A stretch of 64,000 nt of DNA from Balanoglossus misakiensis. Lineage: Eukaryota > Hemichordata. Below, one piece after another: positions 12,260 to 22,500 of the stretch. Numbering within the stretch: the stretch's first letter is position 1; the number at the start of each line of letters is the position of its first letter. The stretch lies in the NCBI GenBank assembly GCA_040954595.2, contig CM082590.2, forward strand, positions 7,936,001 through 8,000,000, written 5' to 3'. The translations under genes and the position numbers were made by a program. The notes below the pieces were generated by a model. That model saw only the letters and a program-made list of their open reading frames with translations. It did no database searches and was not told where the DNA came from.

Positions 12260-13560
12260 AATAGTCGCTGTTCTTCAAATGATCATTTCATTGACTATTG
12301 CCATACGTTTTTCAAATAATTGACTGTGTTTCAGAGGCTTTTATACATATAATTTATTACGCCTGACAACGATGAAGAAGATGACCATGACGCTGGGGGT
12401 GATATTAACAATTGTAGTGGGGTTGAGGGACTTGTGACAATAATTTTCCAGAGACTTTTATTTGTCCATACATGTATATTTATTTCAATAAAAACAAATT
12501 AATTTACAATCTGACCGTGGAGGGCGTTAACTTTGGTACTGTAGTGTGTTTCAGATGCTTTGCACATAAGTAATTTCTTGCCTATTTCTGACGACCATGC
12601 TGGTGGTTAAATATTAATGTTGGTAGCAGCACACTTGTGACAATGATTTTCCAGAGACATTATTAAAATGCAAATAATTATTTTCCATTGAATTGATCTT
12701 CAAAAACCAATGTGAAATGAAAATAACTGTCCATACAATGTCTTCTTTTAATACTTTCATTTATTTTTTATATTTAAAAAATACAAGTGGCATAACAATA
12801 GCATGGAATAAGAATCAAATTTATTGCATTCAAAGGCCTAATATATTGCAAGTTGTTTTCAATGTCAACCTCTGCAGTTTTTAATTTTTAAATTATTTAT
12901 AGTACATTTATATGCAAATGACAGCTATAACGAATGTACTGAACAATTTTTTTTATAAGTCTACTATTCGATAAGAAACAACGTTATTGAATAAATTATT
13001 GCAAGTCTAATGACACTAGGAAGAAATTGTCATTTTAGAGGACATTATTATTTAGGTATTTATTGCGGCCTGGACTGTACATGGCTTTCCATTTTTGCAG
13101 TAAATGGGCAAAGCATACAAAGTGGTCTTAACACGGGAGGGGGACAACCCCTCCCACACTGTTCACTTGTCTAAATTTACTATGTCTGCCAACTATTGTT
13201 TTGACTTGTATTTTTAGTTTATTCATGTCTTATTTTAACTATTTAAATTTATGCATATATGCAAATTGTAACTGTTATTTACTTTTCAATGAGGGGGGGG
13301 GGGGGGGTCACCCACTTTTTGATATCCACAAAATAGAATCCACCCCCCACCCCAGTTGAAGAAACTGACCAGTCCCTTATGTTGTTGGACTCTGGAAAAT
13401 CAACACCTACCTACTTTTGTAAGAATGTCAATATGCGAAGAACAAACTCTCTGAGCAAAACTTGACCCTTTCTCATTTTTACATGCAAGCCACATATTAC
13501 CTGAATTGTTAGCGGTTACATTTTGCCTGGTCAGCATACATCCTACTTTTGGCCTACTTC
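12260..13560. other. Spacer with a diverged ~210-bp direct repeat and poly-G
   Basis: Two related segments, about 12,329-12,470 and 12,540-12,665, share GTGTTTCAGA, CTTGTGACAAT and TTTTCCAGAGAC. A poly-G run lies near 13,291-13,307. No gene was recognised. Confidence 0.55.
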
Positions 13561-13589
13561 ATTGGATGGGGCCATGACCAGTTTCATTT

Positions 13590-14195
13590 GGATCAGGGGG
13601 AAGGGGAGGGGTGCTTGATGACTAGGGGGCTATATCTCACATTGTTATTCACTAATGTAGTGGGGAAGGGGAGGGGTGCTTGATGACTAGGGGGCTATAG
13701 CTCACATCGTCATTCACTAATGTAGTGGGGGAGGGGGAGGGGTACTTGATGACTAGGGGGCTATAGCTCACCTCACATTGTCATTCACTGATGTAGTGGG
13801 GGAGGGAGGGGTGCTTGATGACTAGGGGGCTATAACTCACCTCACATTGTCATTCACTAATGTAGTGGGGGAGGGGGAGGGCTGTTTGATGACTAAGGGG
13901 CTATATCTCACATTGTCATTCACTAATGTAGTGGGGGAGGGGAGGGGTGCTTGATGACTAGGGGCTATATCTCACATTGTCATTCACTAATGTAGTGGGG
14001 GAGGGGAGGGGTGCTTGATGACTAGGGGGCTATAGCTCACCTCACATTGTCATTCACTGATGTAGTGGGGGAGGGGAGGGGTGCTTGATGACTAGGGGGC
14101 TATAACTCACCTCACATTGTCATTCACTAATGTAGTGGGGGAGGGGGAGGGCTGTTTGATGACTAAGGGGCTATATCTCACATTGTCATTCACTA
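13590..14195. repeat. G-rich minisatellite, 64-71-bp unit, 9 copies
   Basis: TGATGACTA recurs at 13,616, 13,681, 13,747, 13,816, 13,887, 13,952, 14,016, 14,086 and 14,157. Each unit has GTGGGGGAGGGG-type runs capable of G-quadruplex folding. Spacings show a four-unit, ~270-bp higher-order pattern. Confidence 0.92.
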
Positions 14196-14476
14196 ACTAC
14201 ATGAATGCCTAACAGTCGAAATTTGTTCATTTTCTCATCAAAGCTTGCAGATGTCTAACACAGTGAGCCATGCTGAAAATACAGCTCAAAAGTACAACTC
14301 TGTAAATACGACCGCCCCCAAAAGCAGCAATCTTTATTTTCCCAAGAATTTAACAGTTTCAAATCACACCAGTGTTTGTCATTTATTTTTGAGTGTGTCT
14401 TATACATTTTAGACAGAAACAGTTCTCTTATCCGTTGACTGCCGATACGCAACTAAGGACTTGGCTGTCTGACTGA

Positions 14477-14600
14477 CTACTTATTCATGATGTCAATCAC
14501 AAATTCAAACTGAGCAGCTCTGTTCTACTGTGTGGTGTACAAGGTACTCAGGTCTGGAATGTGGACGGCCCACACATCAGCTCAAACGAACATCTCATGC
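14477..14600 (-). pseudogene. Exon-like decayed coding segment, unknown product
   Basis: On the minus strand a pyrimidine-rich TTTTTCACAG acceptor precedes a frame reading HEMFV-stop-ADVWAVHIPDLSTLYTTQ-stop-NRAAQFEFVIDIMNK-stop, ending at 14,477. The two internal stops are TGA and TAG, each one change from Arg or Gln codons. The residue pattern looks protein-like, but I do not recognise the family. It could be a terminal pseudo-exon of the same decayed gene as the array at 14,790-17,560, though the phases do not join directly. Confidence 0.35.
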
Positions 14601-14789
14601 CTGTGAAAAAAAAAACACATACCAGTCACATTGTATAATGATTCAGTTTAGCATGAAAGATTTTATGATTTTATTCAATTTTCATTTCACAAATTTCAAA
14701 GAGACAAGCAAACACTATCAATATTTTTTGTAAAAGATAGAAAAAATAGAAGCGACTATTGTGTTCATCCTGAAACAAAGCAGACAGAA

Positions 14790-17560
14790 CCAAATAAAGG
14801 CAAAAGCCAGGTTAGAAACCAGTCTCAATGAAAAGTAATGCACTATGGTAAATTCTCTTGAACATGTTTCGTTTCCATACGCAATGTCTCATGCAAGAAT
14901 TAGTTGATCTCCTTTCACTAAAATCAGTAATCTCATCATTATTATCAATACCGTTATCAGTTGCATGAGAGTAAGGAAATTGAGGAGTCAATGAAGTCAA
15001 CTGTTTTCACCTTTTCCATTCATAGTCTGCGTATCCATGGTTTCTGACTAAGTGTTTGGAGCATGTCAATCCAACCCTCGGTTACCAAGGTGATATCATT
15101 TTCATCTGTTAATAAAAACAAACAAAACTGTGAGAATCATAAGTTATTACAGCCTGTGTTTGGCTTCGAACTACATCCATAGTACACTCCCATACAGACA
15201 TAAACAAAGAACACACACTCTGTTAATTCAAGCCAAACACAAAATAGACAAATATCTAAATATATTTATAAAGAAGTATAAAAAATAGAAGTGACTATTG
15301 TGTTCATTCTGAAACAAAGCAGAATCAAATAAAGGCAAAAAGCCAGGTTAGAAACCAGTCTCAATGAAAAGTAATGTACTATGGTAAATTCTCTTGAACA
15401 TGTTTCGTTTCCATACGCAATGTCTCATGCAAGAATTAGTTGATCTCCTTTCAGTAAAATCAGTAATCTCATCTTTATGATCAATGCTGTTATCAGTTGC
15501 ATGAGATTAAGGAAACTGAGGAGTCAATGAAGTCAACTGTTCTCACCTTTTCCATTCATAGTCTGCGTATCCATGGTTTCTGACTGAGTGTTTGGAGCAT
15601 GTCAATCCAACCCTCGGTTACCAAGGTGATATCATTTTCATCCTGTTAATAAAAATAAACAAAACTGTGAGAATCATAAGTCAGCCTGTGTTTGGCTTCG
15701 AACTACATCCACAGTACACTCCCATTTTCTAGAAAGCTCACAAATCCCATACAGACATAAACAAACTAACACACTCTGTTAATTGAAGCCAAACACAAAA
15801 TAGACAAATATTTTAAAATAGTATAAAAAATAGAAGTGACTAGTATGGTCATCCTGAAACAAAGCAGAATCAAATAACGGCAAAAAGCCAGGTTAGAAAC
15901 CAGTCTCGATGAAAAGTAATGCACTATGGTAAATTCTCTTGAACATGTTTCATTTCCATACACAATGTCTTATGCAAGAATTATTTGATCTCCTTTCAGT
16001 AAAACCAGTAACCTCATCTTTATGATCAATGCTGTTATCAGTTGCATGAGAGTAAGGAAACTGAGAAGTCAATGAAGTCAACTGTTCTCACCTTTTCCAT
16101 TCATGGTCTGTGTATCCATGGTTTCTGACAAAGTGTTTGGAGCATGTCAATTCAAATCTAGGTTACCAAGGTGATATCATTTTCATCCTGTTAATAAAAA
16201 CAAACAAAACTGTGAGAATCATAAGTTATTACAGTCTGTGTTTGGCTTTACTTTAAAGTCGAACTACATCCACAGTACACTCCCATTTTCTAGAAAGCTC
16301 ACAAATCCCATACAGACATACATGTTCATTCAAGCCAAACACAAACTAGACAAATATCTATATACTTTTATAAAATAGTATAAAAAATAGAAGCGACTAT
16401 TGTGTTCATCCTGAAACAAAGCAGAATCAAATAAAGGCAAAAGCCAGGTTAGAAACCAGTCTCAATGAAAAGTAATGCACTATGGTAAATTCTCTTGAAC
16501 ATGTTTCGTTTCCATACGCAATTTATTATGCAAGAATTATTTGATCTCCTTTCACTATTATCAATACCGTTATCAGCCGTGTGAGAGTAAGGAGATTGAG
16601 GAGTCAATGAGGTCAACTGTTCTCACCTTTTCCAATCATAGTCCGTGTATCCATGGTTTCTGACTAAGTGATTCGAGCATGTTAATCCAAACCTGGGTTA
16701 CCAAGGAATTATCATTTCCATCCTGCAAATAAAAACAAACAAAACTGTGAGAATCATAAGTTATTACAGCCTGTGTTTGGCTTGCTTTGAAGTCAAACTA
16801 CATCCACAGTGCACTCCCATACAGACATAAACAAACAACACACACTCTGTTAATTCAAGCCAAACACAAAATACACAAATATTTTCAAAATAGTTTAAAG
16901 AATAGAAGTGAATATGGCATTCATCCTGAAACAAAGCAGACAGAACCAATAGGCAAAAAGCCAGGTTAGAAACACAATGTCTCAATGTTTGAATTCACAA
17001 AACACTATCAGAAATATCTCTGCTTTGAGTCATCCAAGAATTGTTTGATCTCCTTTCACTAAAATCAGTAATCTCATCTTTGTTTATCAATGTCGTTATC
17101 AGTCCTCTCAGAGTGAGGAGATTGAGGAGTCAATGAAGTCAACTGTTCTCACCTTTTCCATCCCTAGTCCGTGTATCCATGGTTTCTGACTTACAGAACT
17201 ACCGAGCATGTCAATCATATCCATGAAAACCTAGGTTTCAAAAGTGATATCATTTACAACCTGCAAATAAAAAACACACAAAACCGTGAGAATCATAAAT
17301 TATTACAGCCTGTATTAGGAGCCAAACTACATCCACAGTACACTAACATTTTCTACAAACTTATCATATACAGACACACATAAACAAACAACACACATGA
17401 TGTGATTTCAAACCAAACACAATATAATATTATCTCGATATATATTTATAAAAACAATGGAGTGACTATTGAGTTCTTCCTGAAACAAAGCAGACAGAAA
17501 CATGGCAAAAGTCAGGTTAGAAAATGTTTAAAATTCACAATACACAAGTAGAAATATCTG
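14790..17560 (-). repeat. ~540-bp tandem array, each unit carrying an exon-like segment
   Basis: CCAGGTTAGAAA recurs near 14,807, 15,342, 15,888, 16,444, 16,961 and 17,511 (spacings 517-556). Five units carry, on the minus strand, a segment between a good acceptor (TTTATTAACAG or ATTTGCAG) and a GTGAGA/GTGAAA donor: 15,011-15,105, 15,547-15,642, 16,092-16,187, 16,627-16,722 and 17,153-17,260. Four are 95-96 nt; the last is 108 nt. One frame reads DENDITLVTEGWIDMLQTLS then QKPWIRRL in three copies before a TGA. Two copies have a TAG after LVT or FET. The 17,153 copy alone keeps GLGMEK through the donor. This looks like a tandemly amplified, decayed exon of an unrecognised gene. Confidence 0.6.
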
Positions 17561-17629
17561 TTCTTCTATTCATGCAGGAATTATGTGTTTTGCTTCCTTC
17601 AAAATCAATAATTTAATCTTTGTTTATCA

Positions 17630-17685
17630 CCTCCCCCCCCCCCCCGACAGCACTTCCGGGATGCTGAACACGCCCCCCCCCCCCC
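17630..17685. repeat. Poly-C tracts
   Basis: Two runs of 12 or more C, at about 17,633-17,645 and 17,673-17,684, separated by ~28 bp. Such runs are prone to length error. Confidence 0.8.
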
Positions 17686-17964
17686 TTTCATCAGGGCAGT
17701 ACATGTACATGTATAAGACAGTACGAACGATACTGCTCGTGTTTAAAAGCCAGTTACAATTATGATCATTGATGCATCAACTTACTCTTCCTTATTTGAA
17801 GGTCCACGGGTTTTCCAGGATTCTTGATTCCACAGTCACGACAGCCACCAACGAAACAACTACAAGAATCCACGAGACACGTGATATCTATTGGATACAT
17901 GTATACAAACCAGCGACCCATACACCGTTACATGGCTCGGTTATGGTCTCATGTTAACGGCTAG

Positions 17965-18018
17965 GAGTTCGGTTAGTGTTAGGGTTAGTGTTAGTTTAGC
18001 GTTAGGGTTAGGGTTAGG
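17965..18018. repeat. Interstitial telomere-like TTAGGG tract
   Basis: The sequence contains GTTAGTGTTAGGGTTAGTG followed by GTTAGGGTTAGGGTTAGG, that is, three clean and several mutated TTAGGG units. It is short and internal, typical of interstitial telomeric sequence. Confidence 0.75.
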
Positions 18019-18092
18019 CAGTTTCGCGCAATTCCCTGGCCGTTAAACACCAGACCACAACCCAATACAACCACGGTGCATGTTAGGTCTAT

Positions 18093-18161
18093 GGGCGCCG
18101 CCATTTTGAATAATTTCAACAGCTGAGGTCAACAGGGTGGGCGCCGCCATTTTGAATAATT
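18093..18161. repeat. Direct pair of GGGCGCCGCCATTTTGAATA boxes
   Basis: The box starts at 18,093 and again at 18,139, 46 bp apart, each with the YY1-like GCCGCCATTTT core. Nothing shows a linked gene. Confidence 0.7.
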
Positions 18162-18497
18162 ATCACAGCGCCCTCTGGAAGTAAGATACAAAATGCTTTT
18201 CTTCGAAATCTTTCAATAATGTACTGTATCAAAAAATGTAAAGCATCTGTTTTGGAAATAAAGAAGAAAATGAGTTTTTCTTGTTTTCAGAAAAGCTAGT
18301 TTCAGGCCTGTTTTAAATTTCAAATAAGAAACAAATTTGCTCTCTCATTCACTTGTCTGCTGCAATCCAGATATTCTAGATAAATGACAATGTTGCAGAG
18401 AGCTTATTAACTTGCCTCGTTTTAAACAACTTATTTTAGACTTCTTTTCCTAATTAGGGGGGGGGGTACCTCTATTTTGTCTCTCCTGATATGGAGA

Positions 18498-18646
18498 TAC
18501 AGTCAAACCTAAGTATAGTGGCCAGTCAAGGGACTTTCATAAACTGGCCTTTATAGACAGGTCAATTAATGTACATGTAAATTGCACAGGGACTGTAACA
18601 AAGTGGCTACTATATAGAGGTGGCCACTAACACAGGTTTGACCGTA
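18498..18646. mobile_element. MITE family B copy
   Basis: Ends TACAGTCAAACCT and GGTTTGACCGTA are inverted repeats. The interior reads GGCCAGTCAAGGGACTTTC, GCACAGGGACTGTAACAAAG and CTATATAGAGGTGGCCACTA. A (CA)n tract follows. Other copies are at 34,479, 39,438 and 40,068. Confidence 0.8.
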
Positions 18647-18649
18647 CAC

Positions 18650-19556
18650 ACACACACACACAAAAAAAGGATAGAAATTCAAAATCCAGCCACATATACT
18701 GTTGTACTGTCTTTTATTTGACTTTTCAAGTTGCAAAAAAAAGTTTTCCAATGGTCTTTTTCATTACCCAAAACTCGCATGTACTTGTACAGTAACATGA
18801 TAACAAAACATACTGTTCCATCCCTATTTTGCAATGCAAGAGTCCGACTATCCCCCCTGAATACAATAGGATTGCTCCAAAGTTTGGTTGGGAATAGGGT
18901 GATATTTACATACAACTGTAAAATCACAGATTTGTGGGACAGTTCAGAATGGTTGTGTGTAAAAGAGAAACAGACTGAAGTTCCAGTCAATTGGAGCTTG
19001 TGGGGGTTCGCTCAGGGAATTTTAGTCTTAATACTGTCAAAAAAAATCTTTTTATTCCTATTCTACTTTTCATGATCTTTATAGATATTTGTATTTCTTT
19101 ATTACATCTTACAAAGAGGCTGTAACATCTGCTATCTTGTTAACTTTTTAAAAAACTTAATTTGCAGCAATGACAAACATACTGGATGTGTACTAAGCGC
19201 TCAGAGTAACATTAGTTTTCATTGGTTAATTTTAGGTCATTATTTTTGAACAGACCAATCAAAATCATTCTCCCTGGTGTTCAAGGTATGAATAAACCCC
19301 TTAAGTTCATTGGTTACTTTCAGATTATTACATTTGAACAGGCCAATCAAAATTGTACACAAGTTCTTTCGCTATCCACTCCTGATTTCCCTATAGAGCT
19401 CCCCTTTGTGGCTGATCACTATGAAATAAATTCACATAAAATGCCAATTATCTGTTCAGTGGTATCAAAATGATCTTAATAGCACAAGAAAAAAAAATAC
19501 TTATTTTTTGGACACATTGGCAGTTTATTTTTATTCTTCATCATCAAGGTGAGGTT
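18650..19556. other. Spacer downstream of ACO1, with possible ACO1 poly(A) signals
   Basis: Overlapping open frames on both strands at 18,679-19,075 have no recognisable domain and are not called. TTTATT at 19,524-19,529 and 19,530-19,535 reads AATAAA on the minus strand, ~25 nt past the ACO1 stop, so these are candidate poly(A) signals. A diverged direct repeat with ACCAATCAAAAT/GCCAATCAAAAT lies at about 19,218-19,267 and 19,308-19,356. Confidence 0.45.
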
Positions 19557-22500
19557 TTAGTCTTGTATCATTCGTCGAATCATGTAGTTCAGAATTCCAC
19601 CATGTCGGAAATAGGTCAACTCAACATCAGTGTCGAAGCGTACGACCGCTTTGAATGATTTCCCATCATCAACCTGTAACCAATCAGATAACATGTTAGA
19701 CAATGCACAGCGAATTACATGTTTTACAGCATTCTATTGGTTGATATAACATACATTACGCAAATAAAAACATGTTACAAAATTAGCTAACACATCAAAA
19801 TACATAACATCAAATTATAACATCATCTACACAATTTGGGACATGGGAATGAATGTCTGAACGCATATATGTTTATATGTTCCCAGAAAATTACAAGAAA
19901 ACTCTGTTTGTTTTTTGATGTTTTTCAAAAACATTGGTCCTTGGAAAACAAATCTACAGACATACAGCAATATCGGCAAGGGCCCTCCTCCATCAATCAA
20001 GTGTTACAGGGACAAAGTCTCTCTCTTGCTGCCCCCTTTCCATTAATTATGCTTGATACAAGACACCGTTCATGTTATTCTACACGTGGATATGTGAAAA
20101 AACTTGCCAAAATGAATAATCGGTCTCTACCATTTATTCATTTTGGGTGAGTTTTTACTCTCATATCATACAAGCAAGATGGAAGATGTGTGTGGTTGAA
20201 CATTGATTCTCTATATATCCACATGTAGAATAACATAAACAGTGTCTTGTATCAAACATAATTAATGGAAAAAGAGCAGCGAGAGAGAGAGACTTTGTCC
20301 CTTTAATATCTCACCTTGACATCGATGACTTGTTTTGTCTTGATGTCCTCTGGTATTTCAATGGTGTAGACTTCTTTCCCAGTGAGACCCAGACTCTCGC
20401 TATTCTCACCCTCCAGGAACTGCAGAGGTATGATCCCCATTCCCACCAAGTTACTACGGTGGATGCGTTCGTAGGATTCTGCGATCACAGCTTTAATGCC
20501 CTGGTAAACAAATAAATAAATAAATAAATAAACAAATCAATGATTTTGGGTAAGAAATATAACAAACATACAAATCAATAAATTGGGGTAAAAATGTGAA
20601 TGAACAAACAAACAAACAAACAAATCGATCAATATTTGGGGTAAGAAATACTCTAGTAAACAAAAACAAACAAGTCAATAAAGTGGGGTACGATATGTAA
20701 TAAACAAACAACAAACACATCAATAATGTGAGATAAGAAATGACCAAGTAAACAAGTAAATAAGACCAATAAATAAATCAATAAATTGGGGTAAGTAATG
20801 CCCTATTAAACTAACAAACAAACAAATAAAAAAATAATTAAGGGTAAGAAATGTGAATGCACAGCCACAGTATTGTCGACGAAAAATGTTGACATATTAA
20901 ACTCAATGTTTTTCCAAAAATGTTTCCTTTACATTACACTAGTTGAAATTTAAGCACATATCTAACAATTACTCATAGTTCCAACTAGTATGCACAACAT
21001 TGATCTCTGCAATTATGTGAGATGGCAAATTGAAATTCTTGAAGAGATTCTGGAAACCACTTTACCTGCAGGAATGGTCCTTTGGCGGCCCAGTCACGAG
21101 ACGACCCTGATCCGTAGTCCTTCCCGGCCAAGACGATCAACGCCGTGTTTTCCTGGCGGTATCTCTCAGCAGCGTCAAAGATGTCCATCTGGAAAAAGGA
21201 ATATTGAATCTTTATCAAAAACCATTCTTTTTGTACATATATACACAGTTGACATATCTTGCCTAAAGTAGCTTGTGAGGTCTGAATTCAAAATAACAAT
21301 TTTCACACAAAACAAAACAAAACAAAACGTAAATGAAAAGCCACAGGTGGTCTAGACCACAATGAATGCTTCAATAATAAAATATATCACTCTTTAAAAA
21401 AATCAACACAATTATCATTATTTCTTTAGAACACACTACACATACATCTCAGGAAATTACGCAAATTAATATCAGTAAAACTACAAGCAAAAGCTGAAAA
21501 GATAAAAATATACCTTAGTCCAAAATACAAGCCATATACAATGTACAGTAAAAAGAGTGGCTAAAATACTGATATTCATAATTATATTATACCAGTATAT
21601 TGATGGTGTAATTCACGCTATTTGATTGGTCGAGACATGACATGTGACCGTGATATATTAGCCATATACCACAGTCATATATCATAGTCAAAGAAAATGC
21701 CTTTTTAAAATGTTTTATGCAAAGTTTCCATATACTGGCATAATATAATAGCAATAAAACACCCCCAGCCATGGTATACCACTCGATTTTGACCAGTTCA
21801 ACTCCATATACGCACTCGCTATCGCTTGTGCGTATATGTTGTGAACTGGTCAAAATCTCGTGGTATACCATGGCTGGGGGTGTTTTATTGCTTAAATAGC
21901 ATCATCTTGAGGAAAACAGAAATAAATAGGTAAAAGACTTTCTACAAATGGTGACTGCTGTGCAACTCAAAGTTTTCAGTATGTTCTCGTACCTGATCTC
22001 CCGATGGAACATGGATAGTTTTTGGAGCAGCTTTTCCGATAAATTTGTTCAAAAGTCGAATATTTGCAAACGTGCCCCTGGCCATGACAGCGTCGTTACC
22101 ACGACGACTACCATATGAGTTGAATTCACGAGGAGTCAATCTGTAAAATACAAAAGAAATATTTAAGACTACCATCTCTGTGACAGCACTCTCAAATGAA
22201 CAAAATTGCTAACTTTTGACCCTAAACTGTGGCCGTGTCGAACCTGTCAACTTCATAATAATGTAAATTTTACTGACTGTTTTCGGTAATATTTCAACAA
22301 TTTTACTGAATGGTATTACATATGGACTGTGGATAATTAAAATACACTCATACTTTGTCAAATATCATTCAATCAGCCAATCTTTAGAAGTGGTTTTTAC
22401 AATTCTAAAAAGGCATGAGCAAGCCCCACAGCCAGCACAAATACTAACAGACACACATAGACAGAAAGGCAGACACAGACACACATACAAATGCACACAG

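Larger units (their letters stand above)
2170..12260. repeat. Block A: left copy of a ~10-kb duplicated repeat mosaic
   Basis: From about 2,174 (TACCACTAGGGGCGCACTA) the sequence matches, in order and orientation, the stretch from about 55,027 to the window end. Shared parts in order are: a unique 5' leader, a 177-bp satellite, a ~485-bp tandem array, paired TGCGCATGCGCA palindromes, an AT-rich array, a pyrimidine tract and tRNA-like units. Array copy numbers differ. Similarity is highest over about 9,050-10,700, where only scattered differences are visible. No transposase, polymerase or other protein gene was found. It may be a large non-autonomous element or a segmental duplication. Confidence 0.85.

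Noticed and set aside
18679-19075. Overlapping ~103-114-codon frames on both strands
   Set aside because: No recognisable motif, no splice context, AT-rich spacer; chance frames are expected at this length.
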